This document shows positions 7,504 to 15,907 of a stretch of DNA of 20,977 nt, one piece after another (position 1 is the first letter of the stretch; each line of letters begins with the position of its first letter). A model generated the notes under the pieces. The model worked only from the letters and a program-made list of their open reading frames with translations, made no database searches and was not told the origin of the DNA. The position numbers were made by a program, and so were the translations under genes. The DNA comes from Rhodobacteraceae bacterium UBA2553. Lineage in GTDB: Bacteria; Pseudomonadota; Alphaproteobacteria; Rhodobacterales; Rhodobacteraceae. The stretch is taken from NCBI GenBank assembly GCA_002340515.1, contig DDMF01000004.1:32427-53403 (forward strand), in the 5' to 3' direction.

Positions 7504-8213
7504 TCGACAATATCTCCTTTTAAAAACGCACAGGCCTGCGCCGTTTCAGGTCCCTCAAAAAACGTTGATGCTGGGCCGTGTTCGTGGATGTTTCCGTTTA
7601 GAAGAAACAAGGTTTCCGTGGCCAGGCGGCGGGCCTGCCCCATATCGTGGGTCGACATGATCAACCGTGTACCGGCGGCGGCGGCACGGGTCAGGATCTC
7701 TTCGATTTCGCGCGTCGCGCGACCATCCAGCGAGGCACAGGGCTCGTCCAGAAACAGCAAATCCGGTTTCGTGATCAGCGCGCGTGCCAAGGCAAGCTTT
7801 TGACGCTCGCCACCAGACAAAAACGGCGCGGGGCGATCCAAGGCATCCCCCAGCCCAATGTCTTGGGCAGCCTTGATTGCGAGAGCACGCGCCTTGGGGC
7901 GCGCCATTTTCGCCAGTCGCAACGGATAGATCAAATTTCCCAACACCGAGCGACGCATCATCACCGGATGCTGAAACACAAAGGCCTGTTTTTGGCGAGC
8001 CTCCAACGGGTCACAGGACCATGTGATCGAACCGGCGCCAAGGCGTGCAATCCCGTGAAGCATTCGCAGGAACGACGTTTTTCCGGCGCCATTTGGGCCA
8101 ATGACAACCGTGACCCCGCCCGCCTGCAGGGTCAGATCCACGGGGCCAATCAGCATTTTTTGGCCACGGCGCAGCATCGCACCAGAAAGGACAACAGGGA
8201 AAAGATTGCTCAC
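7500..8213 (-). CDS. tupC: Tungstate ABC transporter ATP-binding protein TupC
   Basis: A 237-residue ABC ATPase that would power tungstate import at the inner face of the membrane. Visible motifs are Walker A GPNGAGKTS (about residues 38-46), Q-loop FVFQHPVMMRRSVLGNL, signature LSGGERQKLALARAL, Walker B LLFLDEPCASLD, and the switch histidine in MSTHDMGQARRLA. Two adjacent GTG codons could start it, at 8216 and 8213. I chose 8213 because it gives a GTGA overlap with the tupB stop and better spacing (6 bases) from GAGGG; the alternative adds one residue. No C-terminal regulatory domain is present, as expected for a 230-240 residue Tup/Mod-type ATPase. Confidence 0.9.
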   Translation of the reverse strand: MSNLFPVVLSGAMLRRGQKMLIGPVDLTLQAGGVTVVIGPNGAGKTSFLRMLHGIARLGAGSITWSCDPLEARQKQAFVFQHPVMMRRSVLGNLIYPLRLAKMARPKARALAIKAAQDIGLGDALDRPAPFLSGGERQKLALARALITKPDLLFLDEPCASLDGRATREIEEILTRAAAAGTRLIMSTHDMGQARRLATETLFLLNGNIHEHGPASTFFEGPETAQACAFLKGDIVE

Positions 8214-8914
8214 CACCGGCCCTCGCGTTCTGTGCGGCCAATAACATGGATCGCGAAATTAACGGCAATGGCCATGAAGATCAGCACAAAGCCCAAGCCC
8301 AGCGCCAAGGCAAAATCGCCCTTGCCCGTTTCAAGTGCAATTGCGGTGGTCAGCACGCGGGTGTGGTGGTCGATATTGCCGCCAACCACCATGATCGCGC
8401 CAACCTCGCCAATAGCACGCCCAAACCCCGCGAGTGCGGCAGTTAACAACGCGCGCCGCCCATCCCAAATAAGGGCCTGTACCCGTTGGAATTGGGTCGT
8501 ATTGAGGGAAATCAGCAGGTCATGATAATCTGACCACAATTCGCGCAAAGCCTGATGGGCAATAGAGGCAATCAGCGGCACGATGATGATCACCTGTGCA
8601 ATCACCATGGCAGTCGGCGTGAACAAAAGCCCCATAACCCCCAACGGGCCAGAGCGGCTAAGAAATACATAGACCACAAGCCCCACGACCACCGGGGGAA
8701 GGCCCATCAACGCATTGAGCATCGCGATGGTAAAGCGCCGCGCGCGAAACCGGCGCACGGCCAGCAGCGCCCCAAGCGGCAGCGCAATGGCCGAGGCAAT
8801 CACCAAAGCGGTCAGCGTCACGCGCAATGACCGCAGCGTGATTTCCACCAAATCCGCATCCAAAGTCAGCAACATCCAGAAGGCCTGAGACATGCCGCTT
8901 AACAAATCTGACAT
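8210..8914 (-). CDS. tupB: Tungstate ABC transporter permease TupB
   Basis: A 234-residue integral membrane permease with about five helices. The ABC permease loop that contacts the ATPase is visible as FGRAIGEVGAIMVVGGNI (about residues 160-180). GAL..VRRFRARR and LMGLPPVVVGLVVYVFLSRSGPLG upstream of it are typical of the TupB/ModB group. A GTG six codons earlier is possible, but AAAGGAGGGA immediately precedes the ATG at 8914, so I take that start. It is the first gene of the operon and overlaps tupC. It is preceded by a structured leader that may be regulatory. Confidence 0.9.
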   Translation of the reverse strand: MSDLLSGMSQAFWMLLTLDADLVEITLRSLRVTLTALVIASAIALPLGALLAVRRFRARRFTIAMLNALMGLPPVVVGLVVYVFLSRSGPLGVMGLLFTPTAMVIAQVIIIVPLIASIAHQALRELWSDYHDLLISLNTTQFQRVQALIWDGRRALLTAALAGFGRAIGEVGAIMVVGGNIDHHTRVLTTAIALETGKGDFALALGLGFVLIFMAIAVNFAIHVIGRTEREGRW

Positions 8915-8930
8915 GCTCCCTCCTTTACGC

Positions 8931-9001
8931 ACCCGGCTTGCCCGTTGACCAACCGGGTCGACAATTCAATGACGCAGGCCGAACCAACCCCAGCCAACGG
9001 G
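8931..9001 (-). promoter_or_regulatory. Structured leader of tupB, pseudoknot-compatible
   Basis: Read on the minus strand, four segments occur in the order CCCGTTG (9001-8995), ACCCGG (8958-8953), CAACGGG (8947-8941), CCGGGT (8936-8931). The first pairs with the third and the second with the fourth. This is the topology of an H-type pseudoknot, or of two exclusive helices. The last segment ends 6 bases before AGGAGG of tupB, so the fold could control translation. I could not match it to the molybdenum/tungsten cofactor riboswitch by eye. Confidence 0.35.
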
Positions 9002-9190
9002 AAAACACTGCTTCTCTGACGCATATGCGATACGGATAATTTGTCCAGCCCGCACAAGGCAACCAAGCATTTTTGGCAAAGCCGCAGCATATTCAAAAAC
9101 GTCTACACGGCTTGCATTTCAGACATTCCAGCGCGTTTACCCGCTCTCGGTGCAGCGCGTGCATGCAATCCACGCCAAAAGCCTATCGTT

Positions 9191-11194
9191 TCACACCGCA
9201 ATACGCGGGCGACCTGAAGCTTCTGCTACCACTTCCGCATCAATAAACACCTCTTGGCCTTCAATTGTCGCGGTGCGGATGTCACGCTGAACGACCACCC
9301 GAATACCCTCGGCCCCGGCCGCAACCGCCGCGTTCTGCGCATTCGATTTCAACACCTCTTCCAGGCGCATCAAGGCATCTTCCGAGCTGCGGAAATCCTC
9401 GGGGCCAGTGTCCAGATGCACCCGGAACGTGCCTTCAGACGGGCTGGTGATGGTGCCTGTTTCGCGGATCGTGACGCGGCCAACCACCGCCCCGATCGCG
9501 TTGGCCACGCCCGCATGTTCCGGCAAGATCATCTCGCAATGTAACCGCGCCCCAACTGCGGGGTAATAGGTGGGGGCCGACGCCCCCAACCCCACCACCG
9601 GCAGGTTCAGCCCAGCGTCCAGTTTGACCAATCCGCGATGGCGGCTGAGCCCCCGTTGGGTCAAGACATGACGGGCCAAATCAGCTGCGGGCAGGCCAAA
9701 GCCATCCGCCTCTTCTCCGAAAGCCGTTTCCAAAAGCGCAAGTGATGTTTGCTGGGTCAATTGATCCACGATGATTTGCGCCACCTCTTCGGCAGTTTCA
9801 GAAAATCGCTTACCGGCGCCGGTGCGCTGACGGCTGAAAAGTTCCAGCGCCATATGTGCGGCTTTGGCATCCCAGGCATCCGCATTTCCCAAAACATGGC
9901 TGGCATCCGAGGGCGTCACGCCAGACACCTGCACCAGGCCGCGATCCACCAAACGGCGCAGCGCATTATATTCCAGCCGGTTTTCCAAAACATCGCCCAA
10001 AGGGTGAATTTTATCCCCAATCCGCTCCAGCAGCGCGCTGTCACGAGGGGGCAATCCAGTGCGATGCGCCCCTGATACGGCACGGACAAAACGCGCAAAA
10101 TGCTCGGTCAATGTTATGCTGCGCAGTTGCTTTTCCAGCACCTCATGCACCAGATCTGGCGCCTCCATCGCGATCAGGGACACAGGCAAAACCCGGCGCG
10201 GCCCCAGCGAGACAGAGCTTTGCAACCCTTCGGACAGGAAATGCGCCTCGCTGTCACCGCCAAGACCCGACGTGCGCATCGCCACCGCCTCGACCATCGT
10301 GCGAAACGGGCCAACCCGCGCGCCTTCGGGGTCAATCGCCGGGCGTCCATCGCGCAGCACCGCAACATCCGTAGTCGTGCCGCCGATGTCGCTGACCAAA
10401 GCATCCGTGGCACCCGTCATCCAACGTGCGCCAACGATGCTGGCCGCAGGGCCGCTGAGAATGGTCTCAATCGGGCGCTCAAGTGCAAAATCTGCCGAGA
10501 TCAGCGCCCCATCGCCACGCACAACCATCAGGGGCGCATGTACGCCCAGCTCCTTCAGTCGCGTTTGCGCGCGGGTGATCAACCGATCAATCATTCCGAT
10601 CAGCCGAGCGTTCAAAATCGCCGTCAACGCCCGTTTTGGCCCATTCAGCTTGGACGACAAGTGATGCGAGCAGCTGATCGGTTTTCCGGCCATTTCGTGG
10701 ATCACATCCGACACACGCTTTTCATGGGCCGTATTGCGGGTGGCAAATTGCGCCGCGACTGCAAAACCGGAAACATCGCCCCCATGCTGGGAAAGCCAAT
10801 CACGCAGAGCGTCCTCGTCCAGCGGGTGCGCCTCGTTTCCCGCGTGATTGTGGCCGCCTGTGATAAGGATATGGGGGTCCCCGGCCATCGCATCGGTCAG
10901 CCCATGGCGTTTCATGTCCGCCTCAGAAAAGCCAACCAAGACCAGGCCCACGCGCTCACCCTGCCCCTCGATCAGGGCGTTGGTGGCCAGTGTGGTTGAT
11001 AAAGAGGCGAGCGAGACCTGATCTGGGTCAGCCTTTGCATCGCGCAACACTGCTTCAACCGCTTTGCCGATCCCCTCCGCCAGGTCATGACGTGTGGTCA
11101 GAGATTTGGCCGTAGCGATGACGGTCTTTTCGTCTTTGATCAGAACGGCATCCGTATAGGTGCCCCCGGTATCAACCCCTAGGGAAAGTGACAT
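9191..11194 (-). CDS. Hydantoinase/oxoprolinase family protein (HyuA-like), stand-alone
   Basis: A 667-residue protein of the HyuA family, whose members open hydantoin or 5-oxoproline-like rings with ATP or carboxylate activation. The N-terminal domain begins with LGVDTGGTYTDAVLI (residues 4-18), a phosphate-binding loop of the actin-like ATPase fold. The second phosphate motif is SDIGGTTTDVAVLRDGRP near the middle. The C-terminal beta-rich domain ends in ATIEGQEVFIDAEV. I chose the ATG at 11194, which has GAGGAG just upstream and puts the VDTGGT motif at the very start as in relatives; the open frame extends nine codons further. HyuA normally partners a HyuB protein of similar size, but no hyuB flanks this gene. 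The substrate is not predictable. It diverges from the desaturase gene, with no evident functional link. Confidence 0.85.
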   Translation of the reverse strand: MSLSLGVDTGGTYTDAVLIKDEKTVIATAKSLTTRHDLAEGIGKAVEAVLRDAKADPDQVSLASLSTTLATNALIEGQGERVGLVLVGFSEADMKRHGLTDAMAGDPHILITGGHNHAGNEAHPLDEDALRDWLSQHGGDVSGFAVAAQFATRNTAHEKRVSDVIHEMAGKPISCSHHLSSKLNGPKRALTAILNARLIGMIDRLITRAQTRLKELGVHAPLMVVRGDGALISADFALERPIETILSGPAASIVGARWMTGATDALVSDIGGTTTDVAVLRDGRPAIDPEGARVGPFRTMVEAVAMRTSGLGGDSEAHFLSEGLQSSVSLGPRRVLPVSLIAMEAPDLVHEVLEKQLRSITLTEHFARFVRAVSGAHRTGLPPRDSALLERIGDKIHPLGDVLENRLEYNALRRLVDRGLVQVSGVTPSDASHVLGNADAWDAKAAHMALELFSRQRTGAGKRFSETAEEVAQIIVDQLTQQTSLALLETAFGEEADGFGLPAADLARHVLTQRGLSRHRGLVKLDAGLNLPVVGLGASAPTYYPAVGARLHCEMILPEHAGVANAIGAVVGRVTIRETGTITSPSEGTFRVHLDTGPEDFRSSEDALMRLEEVLKSNAQNAAVAAGAEGIRVVVQRDIRTATIEGQEVFIDAEVVAEASGRPRIAV

Positions 11195-11462
11195 GAAATT
11201 CTCCTCGCGCGTCTGACCCAATTACAGACACCGGGTACGGGTTGTCTGATCAAATTCGACATTTCACGTCGTTTTTGGTCAGGTTTTTACGGGATGTCAA
11301 AGGGGTCAACCGCGCAAACCGCATCACATGGCATGCCTACAAATAAGGGGGATTAATCGCATTCGGTTTGTTGCAGCCACCCCACCAAAGGGTTGATTGA
11401 AATTTGCTCCTGCTGTTAACCTTTATGAAAGGCCAACAAGAAACGTGGGAGGAGGGATGTAT
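11195..11462. other. Divergent intergenic region between hyuA-like and desaturase genes
   Basis: I see no gene here. It should hold both promoters. A minus-strand TTGACA (11300-11295) could serve hyuA, without a clear -10. A small dyad, CGAC (11257-11260) with GTCG (11268-11271), lies in the hyuA leader. AGGAGG at 11450-11455 is the ribosome site of the desaturase. Confidence 0.5.
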
Positions 11463-12470
11463 ATGGGCAGTGATGACACCACGATCCGCACCATTTCACG
11501 GCAATATGCCAGCGCAAATGATAGGCGCGCATGGCTGGAGTTAAGCGTCACTTTCACCCTTTATCTTGCTGGGTTGCTGACCGCGCTATCCGCGATTGGC
11601 ACCCTCTGGATCTTGCTGCCCGCAATGGTGCTTGCCGCAACCATGGGCTTGCGCCTTTACATGATCCAACATGATTGCCTGCATCGGTCGTTTTTCACCA
11701 GCCGTCGGATGAATGACAATGTGGGAACGTTGCTGTCCCCCATCGCAATGACCCCCTATCAGGCGACCCGTTTTAAACACACTCAACACCACACCCATGT
11801 GGCTGATCTGAACCGACGCGATACGTTTGAGATTTATGTGATGACAGTGAAGGAATGGGCGGACGCCCCACCACTGACACGCGCAAAATACAAGCTTTAT
11901 CGAAGCCCTGTTACCTTGATCCTTGTGGGACCGTTTATCCTGTATGCATTCTTGCGGCGGGTACCGCTTTACGGATTGAAGACGGGGATCGGGGATCTGG
12001 TGTTGCACAATCTTTTGCTCGCTGGGCTCATCGTTTCGGTCTGGGCCTATGCGGGCTGGCCGGGCGTCGCGGTTTGGGTGGGATCGGTCTATATCGCCTG
12101 TGTTTTTGGCGGGTTGATCCCCTATGTCTTGCATAATTTTGAGCATGTGCATTGGGGGGTGAAGCCGGATCTTGATATGGAAACCGCCGCACTTGAAGGC
12201 TCATCCGTACTGGATTGGGGGCGCCCCTTTGATGTTGCGATGATGAATATCGCCTATCACGACCTGCACCATCTGAATGCCAAAATCCCGGGCTACAAGA
12301 TCAAGACCGCTTATGATGATCTTGAGGCGCGCGGATTGATCACCTCTGAAAAGATCGGCTTTATCGATGGGATAAAGTGCCTGCGGTGGAAACTCTATGA
12401 CGAAGAAAACAGCTGTATGGTGCCCTTTCCCAAAGGCCCGCCTGAACCCCGGGCACAGTTAAAAGCCTAG
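11463..12470 (+). CDS. Membrane fatty acid desaturase
   Basis: A 335-residue membrane di-iron desaturase that would insert a double bond into acyl chains in the cytoplasmic membrane. All three histidine boxes are present: HDCLH (70-74), HTQHH (106-110) and HDLHH (266-270), with a further HNFEHVH at 224-230. Hydrophobic pairs lie before box 1 (about 28-68) and between boxes 2 and 3 (about 150-222), as in this fold. I start at the ATG at 11463, 7 bases after AGGAGG; the ATG at 11457 is too close, and the TTG at 11397 lacks support. Electron donors are not in the window. Acyl position and lipid substrate cannot be read off. Its stop lies 5 bp from the convergent LysR stop, with no terminator between them. 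Confidence 0.9.
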   Translation: MGSDDTTIRTISRQYASANDRRAWLELSVTFTLYLAGLLTALSAIGTLWILLPAMVLAATMGLRLYMIQHDCLHRSFFTSRRMNDNVGTLLSPIAMTPYQATRFKHTQHHTHVADLNRRDTFEIYVMTVKEWADAPPLTRAKYKLYRSPVTLILVGPFILYAFLRRVPLYGLKTGIGDLVLHNLLLAGLIVSVWAYAGWPGVAVWVGSVYIACVFGGLIPYVLHNFEHVHWGVKPDLDMETAALEGSSVLDWGRPFDVAMMNIAYHDLHHLNAKIPGYKIKTAYDDLEARGLITSEKIGFIDGIKCLRWKLYDEENSCMVPFPKGPPEPRAQLKA

Positions 12471-12475
12471 TCTGG

Positions 12476-13396
12476 TCAAGCCTCGCCGTTCTGTAACTGC
12501 GGCACGCGGGTGGCAAGCGCTTGCCAAATCGCTTCTATCTTTGGCCCCAATTGCGCACGGGGGCGAAAGGCGCAGATGTCCACATCCAGCCGCCATTCTG
12601 GTCCGCCAATCGGCGCGATCAACTCTTTTGCTGGCGCATCCACAGCGCTTTCCGGCAACCAGCCCACACCGTGCCCGGCCACAATCACCTCTTTCAACAC
12701 ATCCGACATATCACATTGCACGCAAACCTTATGCGGCAGCGGCGCGCCCGCACGTTCAAGCACATGTTCAAACAGCCGGACGAAATAGGCGCGATGCGAA
12801 TAGGCGACCATCGGAAAAGGATGCTTTGCCTTCCCCGGAAAGCCAAACCCCTCGCGCAGCTTCGCATCCTGTGTGGCATAGGGCATAAACCGGTCGCGCC
12901 GCACCACCAGTCGTTCGTGTTGATCCAGATTGTCGTGGGTCGGGATGGCCACACAATCATGGGCAAACAGGATATCCGCATCCCCCGCCAAATAGCGCGC
13001 AACCACATCATTGGTGGTGCCGACAATGACCGAAAACGAGCAATTGGCGTTTTGGCCGATGATATCCAGCACCCGCTTAAACTCGGACCGCGCCAGCACA
13101 TTTGGCATCGCAATCCGCACCTGGGACATCACATCGAATTGCGCCGCCCGGATCGAGGATCGCGCCTCGAACAGCCGCTCAACCGCGATACGTGCGCTTT
13201 CGCGAAACTGTTCACCCGCGTCCGTCAAACGAACGGGCACGGCGCCTTTGACAACAAGCGCCGTGCCCAACCATTGTTCAAGCGATTGAATGCGCCGCGA
13301 AAATGCAGCCTGCGACACATTGCGGAATTCGGCGGCCCGCGTGAAGTTTCGCAGCTCTACCAGAGCCAGATAATCCTCGAGCCACCGAACATCCAT
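12476..13396 (-). CDS. LysR-family transcriptional regulator, HypT-like helix-turn-helix
   Basis: A 306-residue LysR-type regulator. The N-terminal winged helix (residues 5-64) has NFTRAAEFRNVSQAAFSRRI followed by SLEQWLG. This resembles the E. coli HypT (YjiE) helix more than the usual LysR form, as far as I recall that sequence. The effector domain starts near residue 92 and keeps the GHGVGWLPESAV motif of the second subdomain. AAGGA precedes the start. The gene begins 12 bp after the dehydrogenase stop on the same strand, so the two are probably co-transcribed and the regulator may control that enzyme. A hypochlorite-sensing role is only a guess from the DNA-binding region. Confidence 0.88.
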   Translation of the reverse strand: MDVRWLEDYLALVELRNFTRAAEFRNVSQAAFSRRIQSLEQWLGTALVVKGAVPVRLTDAGEQFRESARIAVERLFEARSSIRAAQFDVMSQVRIAMPNVLARSEFKRVLDIIGQNANCSFSVIVGTTNDVVARYLAGDADILFAHDCVAIPTHDNLDQHERLVVRRDRFMPYATQDAKLREGFGFPGKAKHPFPMVAYSHRAYFVRLFEHVLERAGAPLPHKVCVQCDMSDVLKEVIVAGHGVGWLPESAVDAPAKELIAPIGGPEWRLDVDICAFRPRAQLGPKIEAIWQALATRVPQLQNGEA

Positions 13397-13408
13397 TTGC
13401 GCCTGTCC

Positions 13409-14809
13409 TTACAATCCAATCGCGCGATAATACTCCGCGATGCGCGCAATGGTAACCACGTATGCGGCGGTGCGTAAAGTGACGTTCCCAAGGGTTTTCT
13501 GACGATCCATGATTTCGTCAAAAGCACGGACCATGATCTCCTCCAAACCCGAGCGAACAACGTCAATTTCCCGCGTGTCGCGCGCAATTTTTGTCCTTTG
13601 TTCATCTGCCAATGGGCGCCCTGCAATCTCTTCCAACGCCGAAACTACCGCCGACCCCGACATGATGTTTTGACGCTTGTCCATCAGGCCAAAAGGCAGG
13701 TGCGTGATGTTTTTCACCCATTCAAAATAACTGACAACAACACCGCCAGCATTCACGTAAAGATCGGGCAGAATAACGATGCCACGACGGGTCAGGCATT
13801 CTTCCGCTTCCGCGGTGACAGGGCCGTTGGCCGCCTCGACGATCAGCTCATAGTTCACGTCTTCGCAATTCTCTGCTGTGATTGCGTTTTCCTTGGCCGC
13901 TGGGATCAGAATATCTGCGGCGCGATGGGTCAATCCCTGCTCTGACGGGATGGTTTCTGCACCGGGGAAGTTGCCCACAGACCCAGTTTCGGCACGGAAT
14001 GCGGCAACGGCTTCGATATTCAGACCTGCGTCATCAAAAATCGCCACATCATGTTCGACGATGCCAACAATGCGCGCGCCATCTTCTTCCAGAAACTTCG
14101 CTGCGTGATAGCCCACATTCCCGAAGCCCTGCACAACAACAGTTAGGCCCGCGACATCTTTTTGCCCGGCCACTGGTGCAGTGTCAGGATGCGCGAGATA
14201 GGATTTCAACGCATATTGCAGACCACGACCTGTCGCCTCGACCCGACCCTCGATACCGCCACGCGCGACGGGTTTTCCGGTGACACAAGCGGCTTGGTTG
14301 ATGGCATCCGAACGGCCCGAGCGGCGAAATTCATCCGCCATCCAAGCCATCTCGCGTTCCCCCGTGCCCATGTCTGGCGCAGGCACGTTGCGACCCGGAT
14401 GGATCAGATCACGACGGGCAAGTTCCTGGGTGAACCGGCGGGTGATTTTCTCCAACTCATCTTCAGTCCAATCCGCTGGATTGATCTTCAGCGCACCTTT
14501 TGAGCCGCCAAACGGCACGTTCACCAAGGCGCATTTCAGGCTCATCAACGCCGCCAGTGCTTCGACCTCGTCATGGTTTGCATCGGGGTCGTAGCGAATG
14601 CCGCCTTTAACCGGTTCGATATGCTCGCTATGCACCGACCGCCAGCCTTGAAAACTGAAAATCCGCCCGCGCAGTTTCACCCCAAAGCGTACTGAATAGG
14701 TCGAGTTACACTGGGAAATCCGCTCGGCCAAACCCTCGGTCAGGTCGATGTGGGAAACTGCATTGTCGATGAAGTGTTGAACACTGGTGAGAAATTCTTG
14801 CTGGCTCAT
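13409..14809 (-). CDS. Glu/Leu/Phe/Val dehydrogenase (glutamate dehydrogenase-like)
   Basis: A 466-residue amino acid dehydrogenase, most likely acting on glutamate and 2-oxoglutarate plus ammonia. The catalytic set is visible: Lys68 in EPVKGGIRYDP, Lys92 in MSLKCAL, Lys104 in GGSKGAL, and Asp146 in PAPDMGTG. The nucleotide fold shows GFGNVG at 228-233. An acidic residue, Glu252, follows the second strand (GIVEHD), which favours NAD over NADP; that is inference. Length fits the hexameric small GDH class. GGAAAG precedes the ATG. Lys68, rather than a branched-chain pocket, suggests glutamate, but leucine or phenylalanine dehydrogenase activity cannot be excluded by eye. The downstream LysR gene probably shares its transcript. 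A LysR-type T-N11-A dyad lies upstream at 14885-14899. Confidence 0.92.
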   Translation of the reverse strand: MSQQEFLTSVQHFIDNAVSHIDLTEGLAERISQCNSTYSVRFGVKLRGRIFSFQGWRSVHSEHIEPVKGGIRYDPDANHDEVEALAALMSLKCALVNVPFGGSKGALKINPADWTEDELEKITRRFTQELARRDLIHPGRNVPAPDMGTGEREMAWMADEFRRSGRSDAINQAACVTGKPVARGGIEGRVEATGRGLQYALKSYLAHPDTAPVAGQKDVAGLTVVVQGFGNVGYHAAKFLEEDGARIVGIVEHDVAIFDDAGLNIEAVAAFRAETGSVGNFPGAETIPSEQGLTHRAADILIPAAKENAITAENCEDVNYELIVEAANGPVTAEAEECLTRRGIVILPDLYVNAGGVVVSYFEWVKNITHLPFGLMDKRQNIMSGSAVVSALEEIAGRPLADEQRTKIARDTREIDVVRSGLEEIMVRAFDEIMDRQKTLGNVTLRTAAYVVTIARIAEYYRAIGL

Positions 14810-14884
14810 GGTCTTTCCATTTCCTAAGCCCCCAAAGGCGGGGTGCGCAGGGGAACGGAAACGCTATGCCGGTTTAGAAGTCCA

Positions 14885-14899
14885 ATGCAGTTATTGCAT
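14885..14899. promoter_or_regulatory. ATGCA-N5-TGCAT dyad, candidate LysR box upstream of the dehydrogenase
   Basis: ATGCA (14885-14889) and TGCAT (14895-14899) form a 15-bp palindrome that contains a T-N11-A core, the general LysR-type recognition form. It lies 76-90 bp upstream of the dehydrogenase start. Another ATGCA occurs at 14904. Two LysR genes flank the site, so either could be its ligand. Confidence 0.35.
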
Positions 14900-14913
14900 C
14901 GCCCATGCAGGTG

Positions 14914-15792
14914 TCAGGGTAATGTCGCAGTTTCATCGGGGTCGTAAAGGGCCTGACACAGTGTATCCCATTGCTTGCGCGTCACGGTTCGGTCGCTGGC
15001 AAACATCCAATAGCTCTGCGCGGGCGCCAGCTCGGCTTCGGACAATCGGCACAAACGACCTGTGGCCAGCTCGTCTTGCACCAAAGGAAGTGACGCCAAA
15101 AGTACCCCATTGCCCGCCCGCGCAGCGCCGACGCCTGCGGTGAATGTATCAAACCGAAGGCGCGGCACTGGGGTCGGCGCATCACCGGTCAAACCCGCCC
15201 ATTCCTGCCACCCTTCGCGCGGGCCGGAGATCGCCAACCGAGGCAATTCCTGCCACGGGCCTTGACCCAGCAAATCTGGCGCACAGACCGGTGACAAAGC
15301 TTCAGCAAATAGGCGGACCTTATAGGGTTCATCACCGCGCCCCGCGCCATAGCGCACCCGCACCATTGGCCCTTCGCGCAGATCTTCGGCGGCCAGCACA
15401 TGAGTTTGGCAGGAAATCTGAACATCCCTGCCCAATGACAGCCCCGCCAATCGTGGCGCAATCCAATGGGTCAGCATCGACGCACTGGCAGATAGTTTCA
15501 GCGTGCGGCGCCGAATGCCAAACAGCTCTTGGGCCGAATGATCCAGGGTCGCAAGGCCATGGCTGACATATGGCAACCACGCCTCGCCTTCGACGCTGAC
15601 CACAACACCGCGCGCTTGACGGATAAACAATTGCGTACCCAATCGCGCTTCCAACTGGGCAATTCGTTGGCTGATTGCGGCCTGCGTTAGCCCGGTTTCA
15701 CGCGCGGCGGCGGTAAAGCTTCCACTGCGGGCGGCGGCCTCAAAGGCGCGCACCCAATCGAGTGGAAGGTTGTCCAGTAGCGATCCAGCCAT
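14914..15792 (-). CDS. LysR-family transcriptional regulator divergent from tmpAB
   Basis: A 292-residue LysR regulator. The winged helix is at residues 8-66 (LDWVRAFEAAARSGSFTAAA, then GLTQAAISQRIAQLE and LGTQLFIRQARGV), in the GcvA/AmpR-like style. The effector domain starts near residue 92 and has weaker conservation. It is transcribed away from tmpA with 115 bp between the starts, the usual arrangement for a LysR regulator and its target. I therefore infer that it controls the aminophosphonate genes. The upstream GAGAGG is rather far (11 bases) from the ATG, so translation may be modest. The inducer is unknown; the phosphonate substrate or glycine betaine are possibilities. Confidence 0.9.
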   Translation of the reverse strand: MAGSLLDNLPLDWVRAFEAAARSGSFTAAARETGLTQAAISQRIAQLEARLGTQLFIRQARGVVVSVEGEAWLPYVSHGLATLDHSAQELFGIRRRTLKLSASASMLTHWIAPRLAGLSLGRDVQISCQTHVLAAEDLREGPMVRVRYGAGRGDEPYKVRLFAEALSPVCAPDLLGQGPWQELPRLAISGPREGWQEWAGLTGDAPTPVPRLRFDTFTAGVGAARAGNGVLLASLPLVQDELATGRLCRLSEAELAPAQSYWMFASDRTVTRKQWDTLCQALYDPDETATLP

Positions 15793-15825
15793 AAATTATT
15801 CGACCTCTCAGACCCCATTCCTCTT

Positions 15826-15842
15826 TGTTGAACTTATGAACA
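15826..15842. promoter_or_regulatory. TGTT-N9-AACA dyad, candidate LysR box between lysR and tmpA
   Basis: TGTT (15826-15829) and AACA (15839-15842) form a 17-bp dyad that includes a T-N11-A core (15828-15840). It lies midway in the divergent region, centred about 74 bp before the tmpA start. TGAA also recurs at 15829, 15837 and 15845, an 8-bp period. Position and form fit a LysR activation site. Confidence 0.4.
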
Positions 15843-15907
15843 CATGAAGCGACACTGTCACCAGAAAACACTCCGTTCCGCTTTGGCTCCAATCAAGGAA
15901 ACCCCAG

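Noticed and set aside
7647..8525. 292-codon plus-strand open frame across tupC/tupB
   Set aside because: It is antisense to two genes with clear ABC motifs and has no family signature.
8899..9096. 65-codon minus-strand frame with several cysteines, upstream of tupB
   Set aside because: It would need a TTG start without a ribosome site and overlaps the tupB start out of frame; the structured leader explains the region better.
12521..13477. 318-codon plus-strand open frame
   Set aside because: It is antisense to the LysR gene at 12476-13396; no motif or ribosome site.
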